NCBI GenBank assembly: GCA_963965975.1
Contig: OZ014422.1
Span: 682,001 to 746,000 of the forward strand
DNA length: 64,000 bases
Source: Xestospongia bergquistia
Taxonomy: Eukaryota; Porifera; Demospongiae; Haplosclerida; Petrosiidae
Reading direction: 5' to 3'
Shown here: piece by piece, positions 53,201-64,000 of the stretch
Layout: each line of letters opens with the position of its first letter
Numbering within the stretch: position 1 is the stretch's first letter
Program-made: the position numbers and the translations under genes
The notes under the pieces: generated by a model
What the model was told of the DNA's origin: nothing
Databases searched by the model: none
Seen by the model: only the letters and a program-made list of their open reading frames with translations

Positions 53201-56200
53201 CTACTTACCACAGTAGGTACATATAGTTCACCTCTTTGTAATACACTATATATAGATGGTTTAGTAGATATATCACATGTGATTACACTACTCTACTTAC
53301 CACAGTAGGTACATATAGTTCACCTCTTTGTAATACATTATATATAGATGGTTCAGTAGATATATCACATGTGATTACACTACTCTATTTACCACAGTAG
53401 GTACATATAGTTCACCTCTTTGCAATACATTATATATAGATGGTTCAGTAGATATATCACATGTGATTACACTACTCTACTTACCACAGTAGGTACATAT
53501 AGTTCACCTCTTTGTAATACACTATATATAGATGGTTCAGTAGATATATCACATGTGATTACACTACTCTACTTACCACAGTAGGTACATATAGTTCACC
53601 TCTTTGTAATACATTATATATAGATGGTTCAGTAGATATATCACATGTGATTACACTACACTACAACCACAGTAGGTACATATAGTTCACCTCTTTGTAA
53701 TACATTATATATAGATGGTTCAGATTACACTACTCTACTTACCACAGTAGGTACATATAGTTCACCTCTTTGTAATACATTATATATAGATGGTTCAGAT
53801 TACACTACTCTACTTACCACAGTAGGTACATATAGTTCACCTCTTTGTAATACATTATATATAGATGGTTCAGTAGATATATCACATGTGATTACACTAC
53901 TCTACTTACCACAGTAGGTACATATAGTTCACCTCTTTGTAATACATTATATATAGATGGTTCAGTAGATATATCACATGTGATTACACTACTCTATTTA
54001 CCACAGTAGGTACATATAGTTCACCTCTTTGTAATACATTATATATAGATGGTTCAGTAGATATATCACATGTGATTACACTACACTACTTACCACAGTA
54101 GGTACATATAGTTCACCTCTTTGTAATACACTATATATAGATGGTTCAGTAGATATATCACATGTGATTACACTACACTACTTACCACAGTAGGTACATA
54201 TAGTTCACCTCTTTGTAATACACTATATATAGATGGTTCAGTAGATATATCACATGTGATTACACTACTCTACTTACCACAGTAGGTACATATAGTTCAC
54301 CTCTTTGTAATACATTATATATAGATGGTTCAGTAGATATATCACATGTGATTACACTACTCTATTTACCACAGTAGGTACATATAGTTCACCTCTTTGT
54401 AATACATTATATATAGATGGTTCAGTAGATATATCACATGTGATTACACTACTCTATTTACCACAGTAGGTACATATAGTTCACCTCTTTGTAATACATT
54501 ATATATAGATGGTTCAGTAGATATATCACATGTGATTACACTACACTACTTACCACAGTAGGTACATATAGTTCACCTCTTTGTAATACACTATATATAG
54601 ATGGTTCAGTATATATATCACATGTGATTACACTACTCTACTTACCACAGTAGGTACATATAGTTCACCTCTTTGTAATACATTATATATAGATGGTTCA
54701 GTAGATATATCACATGTGATTACACTACTCTACTTACCACAGTAGGTACATATAGTTCACCTCTTTGTAATACATTATATATAGATGGTTCAGTAGATAT
54801 ATCACATGTGATTACACTACTCTACTTACCACAGTAGGTACATATAGTTCACCTCTTTGTAATACATTATATATAGATGGTTCAGTAGATATATCACATG
54901 TGATTACACTACTCTATTTACCACAGTAGGTACATATAGTTCACCTCTTTGTAATACATTATATATAGATGGTTCAGTAGATATATCACATGTGATTACA
55001 CTACACTACTTACCACAGTAGGTACATATAGTTCACCTCTTTGTAATACACTATATATAGATGGTTTAGTAGATATATCACATGTGATTACACTACACTA
55101 CTTACCACAGTAGGTACATATAGTTCACCTCTTTGTAATACACTATATATAGATGGTTCAGTAGATATATCACATGTGATTACACTACTCTACTTACCAC
55201 AGTAGGTACATATAGTTCACCTCTTTGTAATACATTATATATAGATGGTTCAGTAGATATATCACATGTGATTACACTACTCTATTTACCACAGTAGGTA
55301 CATATAGTTCACCTCTTTGTAATACATTATATATAGATGGTTCAGTAGATATATCACATGTGATTACACTACTCTATTTACCACAGTAGGTACATATAGT
55401 TCACCTCTTTGTAATACATTATATATAGATGGTTCAGTAGATATATCACATGTGATTACACTACACTACTTACCACAGTAGGTACATATAGTTCACCTCT
55501 TTGTAATACACTATATATAGATGGTTCAGTAGATATATCACATGTGATTACACTACTCTACTTACCACAGTAGGTACATATAGTTCACCTCTTTGTAATA
55601 CATTATATATAGATGGTTCAGTAGATATATCACATGTGATTACACTACTCTACTTACCACAGTAGGTACATATAGTTCACCTCTTTGTAATACATTATAT
55701 ATAGATGGTTCAGTAGATATATCACATGTGATTACACTACTCTACTTACCACAGTAGGTACATATAGTTCACCTCTTTGTAATACATTATATATAGATGG
55801 TTCAGTAGATATATCACATGTGATTACACTACTCTACTTACCACAGTAGGTACATATAGTTCACCTCTTTGTAATACATTATATATAGATGGTTCAGTAG
55901 ATATATCACATGTGATTACACTACTCTATTTACCACAGTAGGTACATATAGTTCACCTCTTTGTAATACATTATATATAGATGGTTCAGTAGATATATCA
56001 CATGTGATTACACTACACTACTTACCACAGTAGGTACATATAGTTCACCTCTTTGTAATACACTATATATAGATGGTTCAGTAGATATATCACATGTGAT
56101 TACACTACTCTACTTACCACAGTAGGTACATATAGTTCACCTCTTTGTAATACATTATATATAGATGGTTCAGTAGATGTATCACATGTGATTACACTAC

Positions 56201-58578
56201 TCTACTTACCACAGTAGGTACATATAGTTCACCTCTTTGTAATACATTATATATAGATGGTTCAGTAGATATATCACATGTGATTACACTACTCTACTTA
56301 CCACGGTAGGTACATATAGTTCACCTCTTTGTAATACACTATATATAGATGGTTTAGTAGATATATCACATGTGATTACACTACTCTACTTACCACAGTA
56401 GGTACATATAGTTCACCTCTTTGTAATACATTATATATAGATGGTTCAGTAGATGTATCACATGTGATTACACTACTCTACTTACCACAGTAGGTACATA
56501 TAGTTCACCTCTTTGTAATACATTATATATAGATGGTTCAGTAGATATATCACATGTGATTACACTACTCTACTTACCACAGTAGGTACATATAGTTCAC
56601 CTCTTTGTAATACACTATATATAGATGGTTTAGTAGATATATCACATGTGATTACACTACTCTACTTACCACAGTAGGTACATATAGTTCACCTCTTTGT
56701 AATACATTATATATAGATGGTTCAGTAGATATATCACATGTGATTACACTACTCTATTTACCACAGTAGGTACATATAGTTCACCTCTTTGCAATACATT
56801 ATATATAGATGGTTCAGTAGATATATCACATGTGATTACACTACTCTACTTACCACAGTAGGTACATATAGTTCACCTCTTTGTAATACACTATATATAG
56901 ATGGTTCAGTAGATATATCACATGTGATTACACTACTCTACTTACCACAGTAGGTACATATAGTTCACCTCTTTGTAATACATTATATATAGATGGTTCA
57001 GTAGATATATCACATGTGATTACACTACACTACTTACCACAGTAGGTACATATAGTTCACCTCTTTGTAATACATTATATATAGATGGTTCAGATTACAC
57101 TACTCTACTTACCACAGTAGGTACATATAGTTCACCTCTTTGTAATACATTATATATAGATGGTTCAGATTACACTACTCTACTTACCACAGTAGGTACA
57201 TATAGTTCACCTCTTTGTAATACATTATATATAGATGGTTCAGTAGATATATCACATGTGATTACACTACTCTACTTACCACAGTAGGTACACACAGTTC
57301 ACCTCTTTGTAATACATTATATATAGATGGTTCAGTAGATATATCCTGTATATAAAGATATAATGTTACGATCTAATAATGAGAAGATATAAAACTGTTA
57401 CTATGTTATTGTTTATATAATCATCATGTTAAGTAGTAAAGAGTAATTCCCCTACACTAAATTATGTACTAATGTAATCTGATAATGTTGTTAGTTGTAG
57501 GTTTATATAAATTAATGGAATAAACGAATGGATGAATGGATGGTATTGATGTTAAGTCATTTAAAGTAAGTCACTCACAGTTTGTACTGGTATGTTTGTT
57601 TCTGTATAGAACTGTTCATTACATCCTTTAGACTTTGATTTTAATGGAGTAGTTTCTTCATAAAGTATACCTTGTACTGTTGTAAGAGTAATATCATTAT
57701 TAGGAACTCCTGCCTCTGAATAGAATGATTCTCTGTTAGCTTCTTTATATACTAGTTCACTTGTCTTGAGTGTAGTGTTGTCCTCTTCTGGTTGTGAGTA
57801 GTGGTTAGTTACTCCATACTGCAGTTGTACTATCTTTAGAGTAGCATTACTTGATCTGGTACAGTCATTAGCTATAAATTTATGAAATATTCATTATAAT
57901 GAATGTACATGTGATTACATGTACTATTATTAGATAGATATAATTGATATTATATTACCTCCATATACTGGATTAGATATATTATCACAAGGAACTTTAC
58001 TGACATTAGTACTAGTTTGGTTTAGTGTGTTTGATTGATATGTTGGGTTACTGAGATGACCAGAGTTGTTATCATCAATAATAGCTACATTAGTCTTTCT
58101 CTTCTTTTGTTTCTGATGATAAACTATAACACAACTTGTTAGAATTATACCAACAATTAATAAGAGCAGTATTATAGGAACTATAATGGCTGTTATTATT
58201 ATCACTGGATTATTCTCTCCACTATTTGGTCCTTGAAACACTATGATAGGTGTGGATGATATGAGGATATTAACAGATGATGTAGTAACTGTCAATAGTA
58301 ACTCAGTTATAGAACTATCTAAATTATTGTTACTACTTGGAATTATAACAGTAGTAGATATAACAATATCTAGATAATAAAATATATATAATTATAAACA
58401 TAATAATTACAATTATTGATATATTAACATACTAGAAGATGAGGTGGAAGTAGTACTATTTAATAATGAGATAGTTATAGGATAACTTGATATAACAGAG
58501 GAAATATCCACACCAGTAGGAACTGTAAAGATATACCAGTAATAATAATAATAATGATAATAATAATAATAATAATAT

Positions 58579-58619
<41 letters not shown>

Positions 58620-59818
58620 TAATAAATAAATTAATTAATTAATTATAACAACATAATTATATATACTTACCAACAACTAGTGATATCAGAGGATAATTAT
58701 TCTCATCAGATAGACTTACTGCACTTTCATAATTTTTTGGACCATTCAATTCTTGTTGATATATTATAAAATGACCATTTGATGGTTGGTAGATACCCAA
58801 GTAATCTCCATTTTGTACAGGTACTGGTGTAGATAAATTATATTGATATAACTTAGTGGAAATAGAATAGTATTGTGAGGAGATTGTGATTTCATTCTCC
58901 AAAACAGATGATCTCCAAAGTTGTATATTTGGTTCATTGACATCATTGTTAATTCTTCCTCCAAAAATTATATGTGTCACATGACCATCACATGTAACAT
59001 GAAGATCAGGAAAATATCTCATAACCCCATCTTCATATTTTATAACATTTGTAATATCTCTTGATTTGGCTATCATTGTAGCTTCATTTGGAAATCTATT
59101 AATACACTGAGGTGTATCTAGGAATAAAGAACATGCAATATTCAAACTAATTAAATTTATTTACCTGTTTTTGGATATATTAAAACTTGTTTGCGTTCTA
59201 CATTATGGACATTGCTTCCTTATGATGTGTCAATAGTATTAGAGTTAATGAAATCCTTTTCAAACTTATATATTATTGATAAACTATTATCAATGTAATA
59301 CAATCGTAATATACCACCGTTATCATAGTGTCTTAATCCAAGTACTTGTCCTGATTCAAATTGTAATGGTTCTGACAAATGATATAGTAATGGACCAGAG
59401 GTACTAAAATTGTATGGATCAAGTGATAATGTTCTATTACTATCAGCTACTCTGTTATAAATTGTACTTCCTTCTTGTCTACTCCAAAGGGAAATAATAG
59501 GATAGTAATCTTCATTCAACCTCAGATCTCCACCAAGTAAAAGACTGGTAATGTTTCCAGAACAAGTAAAACTGTAGGAAGTCATTATCCACATATCCTT
59601 TCCTAACTTTTTGTTAAGAGGTATATTACAACTTTTGCCATCACAAATTTGTTCAGCTTTGTGTTGTAACAGTTCATAGTCCATAAACCCTTCAGTACAA
59701 GAGTTCCCTATAGTAATAGTACATGTACAAATATAATATATGATATTAACTTTATAATATACTTACCAGATAATGGAATAAAGAGAGAGAGAAATACAGT
59801 ACATGACAGAAGATACAT
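47259..59818 (-). CDS. R13: receptor tyrosine kinase with one nonsense codon and giant intron 7
   Basis: Exons: 59818-59767, 59707-59165 (D1), 59117-58671 (D2), 58522-58433, 58318-57959 (short stalk, TM), 57871-57579, 57345-57280 (exon 7), 48789-48718, 48660-48539, 48487-48274, 48227-48160, 48105-47952, 47899-47807, 47751-47638, 47591-47506 and 47448-47259. The sum is 2964 nt, a multiple of three, and every splice site and kinase motif is intact. The only lesion is TAA at 59222-59220 where R10 has CAA (DTSQ to DTS-stop), at about codon 180. This is a one-base change, so it is recent or allelic; translation would give a truncated D1-only product. Intron 7 is 8.49 kb, almost all exon-7 minisatellite, against less than 1.2 kb in siblings. 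Confidence 0.78.
48977..57345 (-). repeat. Giant exon-7 minisatellite, R13, about 92 units
   Basis: The first and last donors are 8303 bp apart. Four units lack the same 17 bp (GGTTCAG joined to ATTACAC, near 53721, 53798, 57091 and 57168) and one lacks 1 bp. Adding these back gives 91 periods of 92 bp, so about 92 units. Variant bases recur every 920 bp over much of 49.4-52.1 kb (10-unit higher-order repeat). A 37-unit block of 3369 bp is duplicated in tandem (about 50.5-53.8 and 53.9-57.2 kb). The unit at 57345-57280 is the spliced exon 7; all others are intronic. Confidence 0.95.
58540..58626. repeat. (TAA)n microsatellite, R13 intron 3
   Basis: Interrupted TAA run of about 85 bp in the same intron as in R10 and R11. 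Confidence 0.9.
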
Positions 59819-60049
59819 TTTAGACTGCTGAGTTTTGTGGGAGTGGTGCATCCATACAACTTCAAATAAAGATAATATTATAGGAAACTATGTTGTATAT
59901 AATTATACAAAAACAAATAGAAAAACAACAAGTAATATAGACTATAGTTAAACATAAATATAGTAGAATGCATAAAACCAATAAATTGTAATAAAAAATA
60001 AAAGTAAAATAAAATTTGTGCACATTTTAAAACAAAAAACACAAATAAT

Positions 60050-63000
60050 TCACATATACATTCTCTGTAAATCTATATAGAGGTTATGTCCAGTATCTAG
60101 TGGACCTCCAAGTACTGGACTCTCTGGAATACAGATCTTGTTTTCATTAGACAATGGACTACTGAGGAGATCAACATCAACTTGAGATAGATCTGATACC
60201 AATTTGACAAATGTAGGACGACTAGAAGTCTCTGGATGCCTGTCATTGATGTACACATATTATCAAGTAGTAGTAGTACAATATAGACACTCTTACCAAC
60301 ATTGTATCATCATCTTATAGATAGGTCTGGGACAACCAGGAGGAGGAGGAAGACGATAACCAGAATCTATTAACCTCATATACTAAAATCACCTCACATC
60401 ATTATTCATTATATACTTTATATTTTACCTCTTGATTGCTATAACTCTCAAATGGTTTATGTCCTAGACTCCATATCTCATAGAGTACTGCACCAAAACT
60501 CCATACATCACTAGCAGTGGAGTATCGTTTGAAATGTAAGGCCTGTAGTTATACAGTTTACAATATAACTGATACATAACATTAGTAATCTACTGACTTC
60601 AGGAGCTGTCCATTTAATGGGAATTTTCTTAGCATGTGAGATATAATAGTTTTCATCTTGTAAATCTCTGGACATACCAAAGTCTGCAATCTATACACAA
60701 ACAATAAATCCACTCTGCTTATATTTACAACTATATCATACCTTACAAATACCCTGTTCAGTCACTAGTATATTCCTAGCTGCCAGGTCTCTGTGTACAA
60801 AACATTTTTTTGACAGGTACTCCATACCAGAGACAATCTGACGACAGAAACTGAGTAGGAGAGTAGGCAGTGTAGAAGGAACTAACTCTCCTGGTCTGTA
60901 ATTAAAAATATTGAAATTAAATAGATTATATATTTGGTATTAAACTTACGAAGGTTGGAATTTTTGCAGATACTCTCTCAAGTTTCCATTAGATACTAAC
61001 TCCAGTATTATCATTATCTAATTAAGATATAGTAATTAAGTATAATATTTGACATTATCTCACTGGCTCTCCAACAGTGACCACTCCATATAACTTGACA
61101 ATATTAGGATGATGAAATTGACCCATAATGGCTGCCTCTTGTAAGAACTTGACTTTCTCTTCCTCTGAGGTTTTATTATTAAATGTCTTAATAGCAACAT
61201 CTACTGGACCATTAGGAGAAATCCACACTCCTTGATTGACAGTACCAAACTGTCCAGAACCAAGCTGACCAGTGACTCTGATAATATATACAACATCAAA
61301 TAAAACAACCAACCAATTATATTCTTACTGTATCTGTTGATGGATAATCTCCCGATATTTCTTATCAGATAGTTGTTGACATATACTATAAGTATCAGAT
61401 CCTGGTTCCCAATAAATGGGTTCTTCAAAAAAGAACTCAGAATTCTGTTCTAATTCTGCGTATGTATGTATATTCTATAATAAATAATAAATATAATAAA
61501 TAAATATAAATAATATAATAATAATAAATGTTCAGTGTTCCTTGTAATAAATTGATCTTTATACCTGTTGGGTTTTAAAAAGAGATGAGTAAATATTCTC
61601 TTGCACCACATAGTAATTATCCAGCTGCTCTCTTTGATCCTATAAAGTAGTAATTGTTATAATATAAAGTATGTAAACAATTGTGCTTCAATTTGTCTAC
61701 TTATTCCTACAATACAAACTACTTTCGTCATTATTAGTGTATAGTAAAGAGTAAAGAGTAACATACAGCTGCTATTGTTATTACCATATTTACCTGTATG
61801 ATTGTTATTATAGGTACAAGGAAGGTATTACACAAAGTTATGTATGTTGTCTATATTATTTGTAGTACATAAATGTTACATAGACTTACCATAGTACGTA
61901 CATGTAGACCTCGTTGTAATACATCATATTCATGTGTATTTGGATCAAGTACATGATATACGGGAGTAGCTTGATCTAGTACATGATAAACAGGAGTAGC
62001 TTGATGCTATAAAATAGTGATTGTCCGTAAACAGATAACTGTTAACTTTCAACAAACATCCTTATTACTTACATACATTATACTAACATTAGTACACACA
62101 CATACATTATACTAACATTAGTACACATACATACATTATACATTAGTACACATACATACATTATACTAACATTAGTACACACACATACATTATACTAACA
62201 TTAGTACACACACATACATTATACTAACATTAGTACATATACATACATTATACATTAGTACACATACATACATTATACTAACATTAGTACACATACATAC
62301 ATTATACTAACAGTAGTACACACTATAAGTACATTAACAAAGGATTCTATTCGCAATACACTGTATGCCACAAGTTAATCTACTCATAGATATTTACAAA
62401 AAGGGATTACATAGAAACTTGACTGTTCCCAAACAATATCATATGATGTCACTCCTATATTATGTACATATGTCAAATGTGATGTGGGAAAAAGCTAAGC
62501 TATAATTACACAGGAATCCTCTTAGAATTATTCAATGGCAATATCAATACTTACATTTGTAACTGGTATGTCTGTTTCTGTATTGTAGAACTGTTTGTCA
62601 TATCCTTTAGACTTTGGTTTTAATGGAATAGTTTCTTCATAAAGTATTTCTTCTGTTTGTATTGTCTTAAGAGTAACATTAGGATTATCATAAGTGGATT
62701 CTCTGCTAGCTCTTTCTGGTTGTATTGTCTCAATGTTAATAGTATTACCATTGGGAGTAGTTGTATTAGCATAGAATGTAGTCAATTTGTTATTAGTGAT
62801 TTTAGCTTCATCATAAACAATTGATGGATTTTGTAGTGTCATTAATGTACTTGTGTTTTGGAAATGAGAATTATTAGCTAAGAAAACAAGAAAGGACATA
62901 TATATATTGTGTGTGGACATTTTAAAATTGTTTAATTACCTTCATATACAGGGTTATTAAGACTAAGATTACCAGCTGTCTTCATTGGAATATTTGTACA

Positions 63001-64000
63001 ATAACTGGGATTGTCATGGCAATTGTTCTCATGAGAGAGAACAATGCTTTCTTTTCTTTTCTTAATCCTCTGATAAATTATGAGAGCAGTTACTAACAGT
63101 GCACTTAAGATTAACAGCAATATTATTACTGTAAAAACTACAATCAGTATCATCATCATATTAGTTTCTTCTTTGGTAGGAACAATTGTAGGACTAATGT
63201 TAATACTACTGTCAATAGATGTAGTCTGTGACAATGTTTTTGTAGTATCACTGAGGATAGTTAATGATGAATATTTGGTGTTGCTACCAGCTGTATTTGA
63301 TGACAAGGGTTTAACAATTGGAGTATTGGTTGGTACATATTGAAATGTGGTAGATACTTGTGACAATTTTTTCGAAGAAAAGGAAGATTGTATAAAAGAT
63401 AACACTGAAGATGTTTTAAGTGATGTTGTTGATAAAAATACTGAAGTTAGAGTAGGAGAGGCCAATTGTGTACTACTAATATTGGGTGGTGTACTTTTGA
63501 GTGAGTTAGTAGACATAATACTTTCTACATGAAAGTAAATATTTGATGTTAATTTGTCATTTATAGACAGAACATACAAAGAACATTAAAATTATCAGTA
63601 CATGCCTAATGGAGAATTAAGGTAAGATAATGACAGAAGAGTGGTAGTACTGATAAATGAACTCGACATCACAGAACTCAAAGGAGTGCTAATTGCATTT
63701 GTTACCATAGCTACAAAGTTATATGATTATTATTTAATATGTTAGCTTATGATATTACAAGCATATTTCTAGGGATTGTATGTACTGGTTTATATTACCT
63801 AATATGGAAGTCATTGAGGATGGTGATATCAACTGGTCAGTAGTTGTATGTTTATAATTAGTAATGATGACATCAGAACTAGTGGAAGGAAGTGATGTAG
63901 TACTGTCTATAACAACAATACTGGTCATCATAAACTGAGTACTGGTAACTTCATATATAGTAGTTGAGGTAATTACTGGGATTGGTGAAGTTGGTATAGC
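60050..64000 (-). CDS. R14: diverged receptor tyrosine kinase, 5' end off window
   Basis: Partial; the ectodomain lies beyond the right edge. Exons: 64000-63799 (open Ser/Thr-rich stalk), 63710-63606, 63524-62940 (stalk, TM, basic RIKKRKE), 62877-62555, 62006-61890 (exon 7), 61639-61565, 61474-61329, 61277-61064, 61017-60950, 60895-60742, 60690-60598, 60542-60429, 60382-60297 and 60239-60050. Phases agree throughout. The intron after 63606 appears to use a GC donor (TTAG, then GCATGT), the only phase-compatible choice seen. Kinase exons are nearly identical to R13 ([31 protein letters not shown]), yet the stalk and juxtamembrane exons are very different, suggesting conversion of the kinase half. 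NPSY and NPVY flank the TM region. Exon 7 is 117 bp and contains a 10-codon in-frame repeat, [10 protein letters not shown] twice. Confidence 0.8.
62069..62322. repeat. Tandem repeat in R14 intron 6
   Basis: About nine copies of a roughly 30-bp unit, ACATTATACTAACATTAGTA plus a CACACATAC-type tail; some copies lack the ACTAAC portion. It lies in the intron between the juxtamembrane exon and exon 7 and is unrelated to the 92-bp minisatellite. Confidence 0.85.

Noticed and set aside
48977-57345. CRISPR-like or centromeric satellite array
   Set aside because: There are no unique spacers, the whole 92-bp unit repeats, and the array sits inside a gene whose exon it copies.

Overview
The window looks like AT-rich DNA from an animal with a very compact, intron-rich genome. 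The best guess is a demosponge such as Amphimedon queenslandica, whose receptor tyrosine kinase (RTK) families are known to be greatly expanded. The species is inferred from gene type, intron size and composition; no diagnostic marker is present. All credible genes lie on the minus strand, head to tail, so each gene reads from high to low coordinate. They are called R1-R14 here, left to right.

One receptor family fills the window. The shared plan is signal peptide, two related ectodomain modules (D1 and D2, one exon each), a Ser/Thr-rich stalk, one transmembrane (TM) helix and a tyrosine-rich tail. R1-R6 (about 1-19.6 kb) show no kinase exons. R2-R6 end in a short terminal exon with NPxY and YxxL motifs; R1 runs off the left edge. 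R4 and R6 have short tails. R2, R3 and R5 carry an extra RTK-type juxtamembrane cassette. R7 (20.0-20.9 kb) is a wreck. R8 (21.3-26.5 kb) joins a kinase-less-type ectodomain to a full kinase. R9 (26.6-30.6 kb) is a broken chimera. R10, R11 and R12 (30.7-47.2 kb) are intact RTKs with a second ectodomain type. R13 (47.3-59.8 kb) is an RTK with one nonsense codon. R14 (60.05 kb to the right edge) is a more diverged RTK cut by the window end. The eight kinase exons encode an Eph/Src-like tyrosine kinase with its catalytic motifs.

The most unusual feature is a 92-bp minisatellite in intron 7 of most genes. Its unit is 66-bp coding exon 7, which encodes an SIYNVL tyrosine motif, plus the first 26 bp of the following intron including the 5' splice site. 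Only the first copy in transcription order keeps a 3' splice site. The arrays are therefore strings of extra splice donors: 1 copy in R9 and R10, 2-9 in others, and 92 in R13 (8.4 kb, with 10-unit higher-order repeats and a 37-unit tandem duplication). Using any donor but the first would add an early stop before the kinase.

Read together, the cluster resembles a paired-receptor locus. Near-identical ectodomains are attached either to a tyrosine kinase or to a short tail with ITIM-like motifs, and several intermediate recombinants survive. This interpretation is inference; gene structures and repeats are read directly from the sequence. No convincing plus-strand gene, RNA gene or CRISPR array was seen. 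One non-autonomous hAT-like element sits in R10.
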